From positions 1 through 41,890 of the forward strand of contig JAEUVM010000108.1 of NCBI GenBank assembly GCA_016787125.1: a DNA stretch of 41,890 nucleotides, written 5' to 3'. Numbering within the stretch: the first letter of the stretch is position 1; every line of letters begins with the position of its first letter. The stretch is from Chitinophagaceae bacterium (GTDB taxonomy: Bacteria; Bacteroidota; Bacteroidia; Chitinophagales; Chitinophagaceae). Of the stretch, positions 32,452 through 41,890 are shown piece after piece. The position numbers were made by a program, and so were the translations under genes. Below the pieces are notes generated by a model. That model had not been told where the DNA came from, made no database searches, and saw nothing but the letters and a program-made list of their open reading frames with translations.

Positions 32452-32715
32452 ATGTCTGATAGCCATGCCGACCGTTATATCACCAAGTTACTGATTGGTT
32501 TAGGTTCCCTGGTCACATTCGTCTTTGTACTTTATTTTAGTATCGTGGAGGGCAGGGCGCAGCAGGGTGACTGGTATTACTGGGCAATCGTTGCAGCTTT
32601 CCTGCTTTGCGGCGGCGTTTTTTTCTGCGTAAGCGCCATTGCCCACAAAATCAAGTCTGATTTCAGCCGCCGTGCCAAACAAAGGGAAGCACAGCGTGAA
32701 CGGGCCGACCGTTAA
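32452..32715 (+). CDS. small membrane protein of unknown function
   Basis: 87-aa protein with two predicted membrane helices (LLIGLGSLVTFVFVLYFSIV and WAIVAAFLLCGGVFFCVSAIA) joined by a short linker, and a highly basic cytoplasmic-type tail (SRRAKQREAQRERADR). I do not recognise a family. Its TAA stop overlaps the stop of the convergent DUF486 gene inside TTAA. Divergent from the peroxiredoxin. Confidence 0.65.
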   Translation: MSDSHADRYITKLLIGLGSLVTFVFVLYFSIVEGRAQQGDWYYWAIVAAFLLCGGVFFCVSAIAHKIKSDFSRRAKQREAQRERADR

Positions 32716-33053
32716 GCCCCGCTTTTAAAGCCAAACATAAAGTAAACGGCTCCCATTAGGAAGGCAAAGCTGACCAGGTAGCGCCAATGAAATGGCTCTT
32801 TCAGGTACAGCACGGCAAAAAAGCCAAACACCACGAGGGTGATCACCTCCTGTGTCATTTTGAGCTGAAATCCCGACATGCCTTTATTGTATCCCATCCG
32901 GTTGGCCGGCACCATCAGTATATACTCAAAAAGGGCAATTACCCAGCTTACCAGCACCGCTTTCCACAACGGCCATCCCTCCTGCTTCAGGTGAAAATAC
33001 CAGGCAAAGGTCATGAAGATGTTGGAAGCAATGAGGAGGAGGATTGTATTCAT
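32712..33053 (-). CDS. DUF486/DMT-type small membrane protein
   Basis: 113-aa protein with about four membrane helices. FAWYFHLK, the central FEYILMVPANRMGY and the QEVITLVVFGFFAVLYLKE block match the DUF486 family, related to small DMT transporters. Substrate is unknown. The stop codon shares TTAA with the convergent 87-aa gene. Upstream lie 269 bp of spacer before the SMC gene's stop; the two are in the same orientation but not obviously one operon. Confidence 0.87.
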   Translation of the reverse strand: MNTILLLIASNIFMTFAWYFHLKQEGWPLWKAVLVSWVIALFEYILMVPANRMGYNKGMSGFQLKMTQEVITLVVFGFFAVLYLKEPFHWRYLVSFAFLMGAVYFMFGFKSGA

Positions 33054-33322
33054 CGCAAAAAACAGAAATCAGGGTTTTTGATTTTGGGTTTTAGATTTTT
33101 GATTGCCCTCCCGGTAGCTTCCCTCCTGTCCGGGATAAGTCAGCTATAAATACAGTTAGGTCTGATCATTCGACAAAAGCCGGCTTGCTCTTTTGTATTA
33201 GAAACCCGGCCTGAAGATCGGTGCAAATAATTACAAACTTTACCAACCTTGATACCTGTAATAGTAAAACAAGTTCCAAAACGAGGACACGCCACCATTA
33301 TCTATTCACTATTATCTATTCT

Positions 33323-36300
33323 CTAATTCTGGCTTTGCAAATTCCTGAAATCCACCGGCACCAGTTTACTTACACCTGGCTCCTGCATGGTTACACCATA
33401 TATCACATCCACCGTGCTCATCGTCATTTTATTGTGTGTTACGATGATGAACTGTGAGTTGTCGCTGAACTGGCGGATCATGTTGGTAAACTTGCTTACG
33501 TTGGCATCATCCAGCGGGGCATCCACCTCGTCCAGGATACAGAACGGAGCCGGTTTGATGAGATAGATGGCAAACAACAGTGCCGTTGCCGTCAACGTTC
33601 TTTCACCACCACTTAGCTGTGTGAGAGAGGATGGACGTTTACCCTTGGGTTTAGCCACCACATCAATTCCGCTTTCGGCCACATTCTCCGGATTTTCAAG
33701 CACCAGGTCGCACTGGTCATCCTCGGTAAACAATGATTTGAACACCTTGCTGAAGTTCTCCCTCACCAGGTGGAAAGTATCGAGGAATTTCTGGTTGGCC
33801 GTTACCTCCACTTCTTCTATCGTTTTCAGCAGGCTTTCCTTTGCATTCACCAGGTCGGTCTTTTGCTCCACGATAAAGTCGTAGCGCTTTTTCATTTCGG
33901 TAAAGGCTTCAATGGCGGTGGGGTTCACTTCGCCAAGGTTTTCCAACCGCTTCTTCATCCGGTCAGCTTTTTCCTGCAGTTCTTCCACAGCAGTTTCGGA
34001 CGTTCTGGCTTCGCCCAGAATATCTTCCAGGTTAATACGGAACTCCACATTCATCCGCTCCTTCATACCAGCCAGTTGCAGCTTCAGTTCGTTCAGCTTA
34101 TCCTTGATAGCTGCCAGCAGGTATTCCACCTGTTCTTTATCCTTCACCTGGTGGCGGATAGCACTTTCCTTTTCTGCCAGTTGGTTGCGGAAATTATAAT
34201 AGGCCTGGTCTGCCTCATTAAGGCGTTGTTCTTCCTCGTCTTTACTGCGCACCAGTTGCAGCAGCGATTCGTCTATTTCCTTCAGCGATGTGGCAGATTG
34301 CTCAATACTGAATATGGTATCACTCAGGTGTGAGGTATTGCTTTCCACCTGCTGCTTCAGGTCGTTCAGCTGGTTTGTCTTGAAATCAAGTTCCTGGCGC
34401 AGCCCGTTGATCTTGCTTTGCTGGCGGGTTACGTTCAGGTTAAATTCATTGTACTGGCGGCTGGCTTCATTGTATTCCGTTTCAGCCAGGCGGAAAGTTT
34501 CTTCTGCTTCAGCGAGCCTGTTGGCATTTTGCTGCAGCAATTCATTGAATTCGCCCAACTGGTTCCTCACTCCCGCAACCGACTCATGCGTTTGCTGCAT
34601 TTGCAGGTGCAGTTCTTCCAGGCGGTGCTGGCTGTTGGTTTGAAGCGAATGAAGGTTTTCCAGTTTATTGTGCAGGGCAAACACTTCGTTGGTCAGTGTT
34701 TGTATTTCCCTTTCAGTATCACGGATGGCCGTTTCTCGCAGGTCTTCATTGAATGCGATCACTTCATTGTGACGGCTTTGAATTTCAGCACGCAGCGCTT
34801 CTACCACTGTATCCTGTGCACCAATTTCATCCTGCAATTTCTCCAGGTTTTTGGCACGGCCGATCTTCTTTCCTTCTATCAGTCCCACGCTGCCACCGGT
34901 AAGGGAGTATTTTCCTTTTACATACTTGCCATGTTTTTCTATCACCACAAAACCGTTGCTGTTTTGCAGCGCATCTTCACTGTCTGCAATAAATACATTG
35001 CCCAGCAGATGCTCTGCCAGTTTGCGATATTTATCTTCCACTTCCACCACACTCAGGGCTGGTATGGCACCTTCGAGTGAATGGGCAGCTAAATCGGCAC
35101 CGCCTGCATTTACTTTATCCAGCAGGAAGAAGTTCGCCTTTCCTTTCTTGTTCTCATCCAGCAGGTGTACTGCCTGCAATCCTTCCTGCAGGTCATTTAC
35201 CACGTAGTAGCTGAGATAAGGCTCCAATACATTTTCCAGTGCCGTGCGGTATTCTTCATTTACATATAAAACATCAGAAAGTATAGGTGCATGATGGTTC
35301 CACCGTTCGTTGTTATGAAGGAACTTAACCGAATCCGGGTAGCCTTCCATCGAGTCTATCATGCTCTTCAGCAGGTCATGCTCATTCTTCTTTGCATCAA
35401 GCTTACGGGTTTCGTCTGCCAGGTTGTTCCGCAGTCCATCCAGTACCGATTGTGTCTGTAATATCTGCTCCTTGGTTTGCTCCTGGTGGTGTTGCAATTG
35501 TTCCAGGTCCACCTTCTTGATGGATAATTCCTTTTCTTTCAGCATCCGCTCATTATCGAGGTGGTGCCGCTGTTCTTCGCGGTGTTTGCGCTCGTCCTCT
35601 ATCTGGCCAATTACACGCTGCAGGTTTTGCACAGATGTATCAGCCACGGCCACTTTCTTTTCTGCATCAAACTGGCTGCGTTGTATCTGCTGGTATTCGC
35701 TGCGCAGGGAATTGAGCAATTGTCGTTTTTCTTCCAGTACTTCCCGGCGGGCATTTACATCGTTATTCAACTGGGCCAGCTGTTCATTCAGTATCTCAAG
35801 GGCTTTCTGTTCATCTTCCACCTGGGTATTGGTAAAGCCGATACTTTCATCAATACCTTTCAGGTTGCCTTCCGCTTTTTGCAAAAACTCACGCAGGCTG
35901 GTTTCTTTTTCCTTCAGATGCTCCAGGCGCTGAGCCGAAAGGTTCTTATCATTTTCTTTTGTACGTACCGACTGCACCATTTCATTGTAGGCATGCTGCA
36001 TACTTTGCAACTGCCTTTCTTTCTCCACAAATTCCAGCTTCTGCTGTTCCAAAGCTGCTTCTTCGGTGGCGATCTCAGCTTCCAGCTTTACTTTCTTATC
36101 CGTCTCCGTTTCGTGCTGTTCATTCAGTTCTTTGTAGGTCAGGTTAAATCCTTCCAGCGAGGCTTTTGCCAGTTCAATGCTGATCTCCCGGTAATCCTTT
36201 TTGATCTCGTGATACTTCTCTGCTTTTTTCGCCTGGCTTTCCAGCGCTTTCAACTGGTTGTTGATCTCGAAAAGCAGATCCTCGATACGGGCAAGGTCCT

Positions 36301-36856
36301 GTTCGGTGGCATCCAGTTTGGCTTTGGCTTCTTTCTTTCTTGTTTTATAAATTGAAATACCGGCTGCCTGTTCCAGCATTTTCCGGCGGCTGTTGTCTTT
36401 GTCTTTGATGAGGTCATCCACCATGTCCAGGGCGATGATGGCATAACTGTCGGTGCTTACACCGGTATCCATAAAAAGGTTCTGGATATCCTTCAGGCGG
36501 CATTGTACGTCGTTGAGACGGTATTCGCTTTCGCCGCTTTTATAAAACTTACGGGTGATGGTTACGGTGCTGAATTCGGTCGGCAGCAGGTTCTTGGTAT
36601 TTTCAAATGTAAGGCTCACTTCGGCAAGGCCGCTGGCGCTGCGGGTTTTGGAACCATTGAAAACGAGACTGTCGAGATTCTCGCTTCGCAGGTGACTGAT
36701 CTTCTGTTCGCCGATCACCCAGCGGATGCTGTCGACGATATTTGATTTACCACAACCGTTCGGGCCTACGATGCCGGTGATGTTGTCGTCAAAACTCACA
36801 ACGGTCTTGTCGGCAAAACTCTTAAAGCCCTTGATCTCTAAACTTTTTAATCTCAC
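33323..36856 (-). CDS. smc: chromosome segregation protein SMC
   Basis: 1177-aa SMC ATPase that compacts and partitions the chromosome, normally with ScpA and ScpB. Walker A is GPNGCGKS (31-38), N-terminal head and two long coiled coils flank a hinge at ~500-670, with LSGGER signature and Walker B CILDEVDAPLD near the C-terminus. The start is GTG at 36856 (MRLKSLEIKGFKSF). No scpA or scpB is adjacent. Length and all motifs are normal. The opposite-strand reading frames within it are shadows. Confidence 0.97.
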   Translation of the reverse strand: MRLKSLEIKGFKSFADKTVVSFDDNITGIVGPNGCGKSNIVDSIRWVIGEQKISHLRSENLDSLVFNGSKTRSASGLAEVSLTFENTKNLLPTEFSTVTITRKFYKSGESEYRLNDVQCRLKDIQNLFMDTGVSTDSYAIIALDMVDDLIKDKDNSRRKMLEQAAGISIYKTRKKEAKAKLDATEQDLARIEDLLFEINNQLKALESQAKKAEKYHEIKKDYREISIELAKASLEGFNLTYKELNEQHETETDKKVKLEAEIATEEAALEQQKLEFVEKERQLQSMQHAYNEMVQSVRTKENDKNLSAQRLEHLKEKETSLREFLQKAEGNLKGIDESIGFTNTQVEDEQKALEILNEQLAQLNNDVNARREVLEEKRQLLNSLRSEYQQIQRSQFDAEKKVAVADTSVQNLQRVIGQIEDERKHREEQRHHLDNERMLKEKELSIKKVDLEQLQHHQEQTKEQILQTQSVLDGLRNNLADETRKLDAKKNEHDLLKSMIDSMEGYPDSVKFLHNNERWNHHAPILSDVLYVNEEYRTALENVLEPYLSYYVVNDLQEGLQAVHLLDENKKGKANFFLLDKVNAGGADLAAHSLEGAIPALSVVEVEDKYRKLAEHLLGNVFIADSEDALQNSNGFVVIEKHGKYVKGKYSLTGGSVGLIEGKKIGRAKNLEKLQDEIGAQDTVVEALRAEIQSRHNEVIAFNEDLRETAIRDTEREIQTLTNEVFALHNKLENLHSLQTNSQHRLEELHLQMQQTHESVAGVRNQLGEFNELLQQNANRLAEAEETFRLAETEYNEASRQYNEFNLNVTRQQSKINGLRQELDFKTNQLNDLKQQVESNTSHLSDTIFSIEQSATSLKEIDESLLQLVRSKDEEEQRLNEADQAYYNFRNQLAEKESAIRHQVKDKEQVEYLLAAIKDKLNELKLQLAGMKERMNVEFRINLEDILGEARTSETAVEELQEKADRMKKRLENLGEVNPTAIEAFTEMKKRYDFIVEQKTDLVNAKESLLKTIEEVEVTANQKFLDTFHLVRENFSKVFKSLFTEDDQCDLVLENPENVAESGIDVVAKPKGKRPSSLTQLSGGERTLTATALLFAIYLIKPAPFCILDEVDAPLDDANVSKFTNMIRQFSDNSQFIIVTHNKMTMSTVDVIYGVTMQEPGVSKLVPVDFRNLQSQN

Positions 36857-37397
36857 TTTATTCGTGTTTAATAGGGTTAAGTCAGGCGGCGAATATATGG
36901 CAAAGGTGAGGAAAAGCCGGGCTGGGTATCAGCCAGTTATTCACATTGCCGGGGTAAAAATGTGAGAAGAAATTTTGTATCTGAAACCCGGATCCGGGGT
37001 GAAAAAAGGGGCTCCATTATTTCGATTCAGCTTTCCCGGAAATAGCACCATCCGTGGATAATGATAAACGGTCTGAACTTTCGATAGCGATGGTCAATTT
37101 CTGGCATGGTTTTGCTCTGTAGTGGCAAAACCAGCTTTATGGATTTTACCTGTTATTCAAGCACAAGGCAATTGGTGCTGCTGTATGTTCTGGACAATAT
37201 TGAGCTACGCAAAAGGTCTGTTTACCTGCAGGATATTATCAAAATGGGAAAAATCAACCATGTGTGGGATAAGGTGTTGCAAAAATTCCTCAGTAGCCCC
37301 TATCAGGTAGCGCCCCGGTTTGTTTTTTCAATGAACTGAAATAAATAACGACAGCCTCCGGCCTTGGACAGATCACTGACGGGTGGCTGTCATCCTG
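36857..37397. other. 541-bp spacer without a convincing gene
   Basis: Between the SMC start and the GH13 amylase stop. A 77-codon plus-strand frame (37106-37339) has no family pattern and I do not call it. A short pair (GACAGCC at 37350-37356, GGCTGTC at 37385-37391, 28-nt loop), followed on the minus strand by an AT-rich tract, could contribute to termination after the GH13 gene. SMC promoter elements must lie at the left end, but I could not locate a confident one. Confidence 0.55.
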
Positions 37398-39275
37398 TCA
37401 TTGCAACTCAAAGACAAAACTGTCTTTTCCGTCAATTTCCATATCCTTCAGTGGCCTGATCTTTCCGGATACCGCATTACGGGCAAGGGTGAAGTTTTTA
37501 ATGCGTTCGCTGTAAAGCGACATATCGGGCCTGATGCTTTTATCGCTGGTATTGGTGATCACCATCACCGTTTGCTTTGCATCATACCGGAAATACACAT
37601 ACAGCCCGTCTTTGGAAATATATTGCATCGTTTTACCGGTGGTGATGGCAGAAGATGTTTTACGGAAATGGGCCAGGGCACTGATATAATCAAAAGCTTC
37701 ATTCTGTTTGTCGCTGCGGCCTTCTTTGGTAAACCGGTTGTCTTTGGCTTTATCATCAGGCCAGCCGCCGGGGAAGTCTTCCCGCACCGTGGCATCGGTA
37801 TTCTCTTTCTTATTCTTCATCAGCACTTCGGTGCCGTAGTACAGTTGCGGAATGCCCCGAAGGGTGAGCAGCCAGTTCATTCCCATGCGCAGTTTTTTCC
37901 AGTCTTCATCCACTACAGAAAACACCCGGTCCATGTCGTGGTTGTCGAGGAAGATGCAGTTGTTCATCGGTTCTTTGTACAACACATCAGAGGAAAGAAA
38001 AGTATATATCTTATTGGTGCCATTGAGCCATCCCCAGGGTTCATTCATCCCGGCAAGCATGGCAAAGCAGGCCTGGAAGTCGAGCATACCTTTGGCATTA
38101 TGCTTAAAAGGAGTTTCCATATTGTTGCGGGTGAAGTAGGCATTGGCCAGCGGTGAGTTTACCCAGCTTTCGCCAAATACCGTTACCTGCGGAAATTCTT
38201 TTTCCAGGGCGGCATTGCAATCGTTCATGAATTTTTCTTCGCAATACTTATACGTATCCACCCGCCAGCCGTCTATCCCGAATTCTTCGGTGGTCCAGAT
38301 GGCATGTTGTATCAGGAAATTCGCCACGTAGGGATTGCGCTGGTTGAGATCGGGCAGGTGTGTTACAAACCAGCCATCGAGCATCTGCTGTTTTTCTTTT
38401 TGCGAAGCATAGGGATCATAAAAAACTTCTTCCCGGTGATTAGGAGCTTTATCTCCCTGCGAGGTGTTGAACCAGTCTTTCATCGGTGGATCAAGCACAA
38501 ACCAATGCTGGTTGCCTACATGATTGTACACTGCATCCTGTATCACTTTCATGCCACGGCTGTGGAGGGTGTTGCAGAAGGCTTTGTAACCATCGTTTCC
38601 ACCGAGGCGTTTATCAATGGAATAATGATCGGTAAACCAGTAGCCGTGGTAGCCGGCCACATTATTTCCCCATTCAGACATCAGCGGCTGATCGTTTTCA
38701 ATAACGGGAGTAAGCCAGAGAGTGGTTACGCCAAGCTGGTTAAAATAATCCAGGTGATCGGTGATGCCTTTAAAGTCACCACCGTGGCGGCTGAATTTAT
38801 CCTTGCGGTTGCTGGTCTGGTCGCGGTAGCCGGGTATGATGTCGTTGGAAGGGTCGCCATTGGCAAAGCGGTCAGGTATCATCAGGTAGATAAAATCTTT
38901 GGCGCTTACGCCCATGGCCCTTGTTTTACCATTGTCTTTGCTTCTTGCTTTCAGTTCATAGCTTACGTCTTCAGCGGGTAATCCGCCACCCGTCAGTTTG
39001 ATGGTGAAGCGGCCGGGTTTGGCAGTCGGGGCAATGGTAAGGTCAACAAATAGGTAGTTCTTTCCTTCCACTTTGCTGATTTTGTCCACCTTCACACCGG
39101 GATAGCTGATAGTAACCTTGGTAAAGCGGCTGATATTTTCCCCGTGCATCATCAGTTGCAGTTTGGGGTTCTTCATGCCGGCCCACCAGTGTGTGGGATA
39201 GGTGTTGTAGTAGTCGATAGCAAAAGTGTGGATGGCAATAAAAGATACTGCCAGCAGCAGCAGGTTCTTTTTCAT
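37398..39275 (-). CDS. periplasmic GH13 alpha-amylase (neopullulanase/cyclomaltodextrinase-like)
   Basis: 625-aa GH13 enzyme with a signal peptide (~1-19). The N-terminal domain (~20-110) resembles the cyclomaltodextrinase N-domain. Catalytic: region I QDAVYNH (246-252), nucleophile Asp340 (GWRVD), acid/base Glu369 (FGES), and LDNHD with Asp447. It should cleave maltodextrins outside the cytoplasm. It follows the MFS transporter with a 6-bp gap on the same strand, so the two are co-transcribed. SusA-like in role but not linked to a SusCD pair in this window. Confidence 0.93.
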   Translation of the reverse strand: MKKNLLLLAVSFIAIHTFAIDYYNTYPTHWWAGMKNPKLQLMMHGENISRFTKVTISYPGVKVDKISKVEGKNYLFVDLTIAPTAKPGRFTIKLTGGGLPAEDVSYELKARSKDNGKTRAMGVSAKDFIYLMIPDRFANGDPSNDIIPGYRDQTSNRKDKFSRHGGDFKGITDHLDYFNQLGVTTLWLTPVIENDQPLMSEWGNNVAGYHGYWFTDHYSIDKRLGGNDGYKAFCNTLHSRGMKVIQDAVYNHVGNQHWFVLDPPMKDWFNTSQGDKAPNHREEVFYDPYASQKEKQQMLDGWFVTHLPDLNQRNPYVANFLIQHAIWTTEEFGIDGWRVDTYKYCEEKFMNDCNAALEKEFPQVTVFGESWVNSPLANAYFTRNNMETPFKHNAKGMLDFQACFAMLAGMNEPWGWLNGTNKIYTFLSSDVLYKEPMNNCIFLDNHDMDRVFSVVDEDWKKLRMGMNWLLTLRGIPQLYYGTEVLMKNKKENTDATVREDFPGGWPDDKAKDNRFTKEGRSDKQNEAFDYISALAHFRKTSSAITTGKTMQYISKDGLYVYFRYDAKQTVMVITNTSDKSIRPDMSLYSERIKNFTLARNAVSGKIRPLKDMEIDGKDSFVFELQ

Positions 39276-39281
39276 AAGCAG

Positions 39282-40613
39282 TTATTTAGCGGTCTTAGAT
39301 TCTTTTACGATGAGGGCACAAACGATACCGGCGGTGCAAAGCAATACTCCTCCTATGAGAACTGCCATAAGGCGGTCGTTGTCCAAGTAGTTTTCCATTA
39401 CCTTACCAAAGAACAGTGATGCGATTATCTCAGGAAGTACTATAAAGAAATTAAAGATACCCATGTAGATTCCCATCTTCTCCTGCGGGATGACGCCAGC
39501 CAGCATGGAATATGGCATGGAAAGTATAGAAGCCCAGGCGATGCCCACCATACTCATAGACACATACAGCATCCATGGTTCCTGGATGAAGTTTACCGAG
39601 ATCAATCCAAGGCCTCCGATAAGTAAACAGGCAGTATGTGTCAGTTTCTTACCAATTGTACCCACCCAGAAGGGGATTGTAAAAGAGAAAGCAAACGTAA
39701 CAAGATTGAGGATAGCGGAAGTATTGTTGGCATGCTCCAGACCTTTAGTGTACACTTCACTATTGGTCTTGGCATCGCCGCCAAATATATCTGCTGCCAC
39801 ACCAGTGCTGTAATAAAACCACATGAGGAAGAGGCCGGGCCATGTCAGGAATTGTACCAGGGCAAGCCTTTTCATTTGCCCTGGCATATTTGCAATAGCG
39901 GAAAATATTTCAGTAAAGATGTTCTCACCGCTTTTTACCACTTTCTTTTTTTCCTTCCAGTCAGGATCGGACGGCGGATATTCTTTGCTTCGCAAAACGG
40001 TGTATAAAACAGCTCCGAAAAACACGATTGCCCCGATATAAAAAGACCACATGATGTTTTGCGGGATACCACCGGCGCCCTTCTCCCTTGATACACCAAA
40101 CCAGTTAACCAGCAGACCCGGTAAAAAACCTGCAATGAAGGATGCGGCACCGATAAACATGCTCTGCATCGCATAGCCGAAGGAACGTTGTTTTTCGTCG
40201 AGGTTATCAGCCACAAAAGCACGGAAGGGTTCCATGCTGATATTGATACAGGAGTCGAGTATCCACAAGGTGCCGGCTGCCATCCATACAGCAGAAGAAT
40301 TGGGCATGATGAACAGGGCCAATGAACTGAGTATGGCGCCGATAAGAAAGAAAGGACGCCTCCTGCCCCACCTTGGGTGCCAGGTCCTGTCGCTCAGGTA
40401 ACCGATGATGGGTTGCACAATAAGCCCTGTCATCGGGGCGGCAAGCCAGAGGCCGGGGATAGCTTCTGGTTTGGCACCGAGAAATTCATAGATGGCGCTC
40501 ATATTACCCATCTGCAGGCTCCAGCCAAACTGGATACCGAAGAAGCCGAAGCACATATTCCAGATTTGCCAGAAAGAGAGACGGGGTTTTATACCGGTGT
40601 AAGCAGTGGACAT
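39282..40613 (-). CDS. MFS sugar transporter, SLC45/GPH-like
   Basis: 443-aa protein with about 12 membrane helices. The WHPRWGRRRPFF loop and QPIIGYLSDRT are the MFS motif of the SLC45-type sucrose/maltose symporter group. It probably imports maltose or maltodextrin released by the GH13 enzyme six bases downstream. Upstream on the same strand is glgC, beyond a 242-bp gap with an 81-bp tandem repeat. Substrate is inferred from context. Confidence 0.9.
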   Translation of the reverse strand: MSTAYTGIKPRLSFWQIWNMCFGFFGIQFGWSLQMGNMSAIYEFLGAKPEAIPGLWLAAPMTGLIVQPIIGYLSDRTWHPRWGRRRPFFLIGAILSSLALFIMPNSSAVWMAAGTLWILDSCINISMEPFRAFVADNLDEKQRSFGYAMQSMFIGAASFIAGFLPGLLVNWFGVSREKGAGGIPQNIMWSFYIGAIVFFGAVLYTVLRSKEYPPSDPDWKEKKKVVKSGENIFTEIFSAIANMPGQMKRLALVQFLTWPGLFLMWFYYSTGVAADIFGGDAKTNSEVYTKGLEHANNTSAILNLVTFAFSFTIPFWVGTIGKKLTHTACLLIGGLGLISVNFIQEPWMLYVSMSMVGIAWASILSMPYSMLAGVIPQEKMGIYMGIFNFFIVLPEIIASLFFGKVMENYLDNDRLMAVLIGGVLLCTAGIVCALIVKESKTAK

Positions 40614-40632
40614 TTCTTTATAAATAATAGAT

Positions 40633-40795
40633 AAAAGATAATAGATAATAGTTTTTCAAAGAACCAAAGTCTTTATAGTTTGTACTTAACCCATGGTTGC
40701 TCAGATAATAACTAAAAGATAAAAGATAACTGTTGCTCAAAGAACGAAGGTCTTTATTATTTGTATTTATCCGACAGTAGCCAAGATAAAAAATA
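40633..40795. repeat. 81-bp imperfect tandem repeat upstream of the transporter
   Basis: Two copies (about 40633-40713 and 40714-40795) share AAAAGATAA at their starts, then TCAAAGAAC and AAGTCTTTAT/AGGTCTTTATT, at 81-bp spacing, with diverged ends. It lies in the MFS gene's leader. AATAGATAATAG words continue on both sides (40620-40860). Confidence 0.75.
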
Positions 40796-40855
40796 AGAGG
40801 TAATAGTGAATGCCTGTCTTTAATAAACTATTATCTATTCACCATTCTTTATTCA

Positions 40856-41890
40856 CTAAATAACGAACCCATCCGGCAGTACAGCCCCCTTCTTCACCAC
40901 CACGATACCGTCTTTTACGGTGTAGAGGGCATGGTCAGTGTTTTCGAGGTGAGAGCCGCCATTGATGCGCACATCATTGCCGATGCGTACGTTCTTATCA
41001 AGGATAGCATTCTTGATGTAGCAGCGGTCGCCCACACCGAGCAGCGGAATGCCTTTTTCTGCATCGGTGGCTATGTCGGTCAGTGTTTCATAATAATCAC
41101 TTCCCATGATATAGGTGCTCACGATGGTGCTGCCATGCCCTACCCTGGCCCGTATGCCGATCACTGAATGTTCGATACGGGAGGCATTGATGATAGAGCC
41201 TTCTGCAATGAGGGTTTTCTCGAGTGTGGTACCGCTTATCTTGGCAGGCGGCAGCATGCGGGAACGGGTATAGATGGTCCGTTCATTGTCAAACATGTTG
41301 AAGTCCGGAATGTCTTTTGTCAGGTCCAGGTTTGCTTCAAAAAAAGAGTAGATATTTCCTATATCCGTCCAGTATCCGGAATACTGGTAGCTGGCTACTT
41401 TGTATTTGGCAATGGATTGCGGTATGATCTCTTTACCAAAATCGGTGGCTGCTTTGAATTCATTTTGCAGCAGGTCGAACAGCAGGTTGCGGTTGAAGAT
41501 ATAGATACCCATGGAAGCGAGATAGATGCGGCCGGCCTGTTGCATTTCTGTGCCGGTATCGCTTATCCAGTCGTCGAGCACTTCTTTCTTTGGCTTTTCG
41601 ATGAAAGAGGTGATCAGTCCTTCGTTGCTTTTCAGGATTCCGAATTCGGGTGCATCCCGCTGCGTTACCGGTATAGTGGCCACTGAAATATCAGCGCCGA
41701 GGGCTTTATGATTGTCGAGCATTTCGGCAAAGTCCATCTGGTAGAGCTGGTCGCCGGAAAGTATCAGCACATAATCACTGTCGAACGGTTCGATATGGCG
41801 CAGGCCCTGGCGAACGGCATCGGCCGTACCCTGGTACCAGGCAGGATTGTCCGGCGTTTGTTCAGCCGCCAGTATATCCACAAATGCTTT
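40856..41890 (-). CDS. glgC: glucose-1-phosphate adenylyltransferase, partial (C-terminal ~344 aa)
   Basis: The frame stays open to the window edge, so the N-terminus (about 80 residues, including the glycine-rich nucleotide loop) lies outside. It makes ADP-glucose from glucose 1-phosphate for glycogen. Visible motifs: QGTADAVRQ, LILSGDQLYQMDF, FIEKPKK (catalytic-domain sugar site) and a C-terminal left-handed beta-helix with VGDRCYIKNAILDKNVRIGNDVRI that ends at FVI. It lies upstream of the transporter and GH13 genes on the same strand. Confidence 0.93.
   Translation of the reverse strand, partial: KAFVDILAAEQTPDNPAWYQGTADAVRQGLRHIEPFDSDYVLILSGDQLYQMDFAEMLDNHKALGADISVATIPVTQRDAPEFGILKSNEGLITSFIEKPKKEVLDDWISDTGTEMQQAGRIYLASMGIYIFNRNLLFDLLQNEFKAATDFGKEIIPQSIAKYKVASYQYSGYWTDIGNIYSFFEANLDLTKDIPDFNMFDNERTIYTRSRMLPPAKISGTTLEKTLIAEGSIINASRIEHSVIGIRARVGHGSTIVSTYIMGSDYYETLTDIATDAEKGIPLLGVGDRCYIKNAILDKNVRIGNDVRINGGSHLENTDHALYTVKDGIVVVKKGAVLPDGFVI

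Noticed and set aside
37106..37339. 77-codon reading frame after the SMC gene
   Set aside because: Composition does not look coding and no domain is recognised.

Overview
The window reads as a stretch of chromosome from a Bacteroidota bacterium, most likely family Chitinophagaceae (inference). The grounds are the gene families: a GLPGLI-family protein, a type IX secretion C-terminal sorting domain, Bacteroidota-style lipoproteins, a periplasmic GH13/MFS maltodextrin pair, a DUF3575 outer-membrane protein, and a standalone S23-type four-helix-bundle protein. About 36 protein genes are supported. I found no rRNA, tRNA, CRISPR array, prophage or insertion sequence.

Layout. 1-4.9 kb: a small lipoprotein, then on the minus strand a secreted type I pullulanase and two unrecognised secreted proteins. 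5.0-8.8 kb (plus): a GMC dehydrogenase with a ferredoxin-like cysteine cluster, its Tat-exported small subunit, and a four-domain beta/gamma-crystallin protein. 8.9-17.7 kb: a minus-strand EF-G paralogue, small proteins (one a standalone DnaJ-type zinc finger), then pyrimidine and cofactor genes (pyrE; pyrR-pyrB-coaD-thioesterase), a NUDIX hydrolase and an outer-membrane protein. 18.0-22.0 kb (minus): pruA with a translationally coupled GLPGLI gene, a four-helix-bundle gene bracketed by inverted repeats, and prfB with its programmed +1 frameshift. 22.8-31.7 kb: a small acidic protein, a secreted Xaa-Pro aminopeptidase, a mosaic tail-fibre-like adhesin with a T9SS tail, a repeat lipoprotein facing it, a rhodanese-thioredoxin lipoprotein, a YCF48-like propeller and a methyltransferase. 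31.7-36.9 kb: peroxiredoxin, two small membrane proteins and SMC. 37.4-41.9 kb (minus): glgC (cut by the window end), an MFS sugar transporter and a periplasmic GH13 amylase. With the pullulanase at 0.5-2.5 kb, the last three suggest alpha-glucan breakdown, uptake and glycogen storage.

The most unusual signal is between genes. Many spacers carry degenerate short-word repeats or long hairpins, often starting right at a stop codon. The best candidate for an undescribed system is the ~540-bp segment 20308-20846, where the S23-type gene lies between near-identical 29-nt inverted repeats (27/29 matches) wedged between prfB and pruA. Other points are the AT-rich to GC-richer switch inside the adhesin, the EF-G paralogue with Tyr in place of the catalytic His, the Fe-S-like motif in the GMC enzyme, and a 108-bp in-frame tandem repeat before the methyltransferase.
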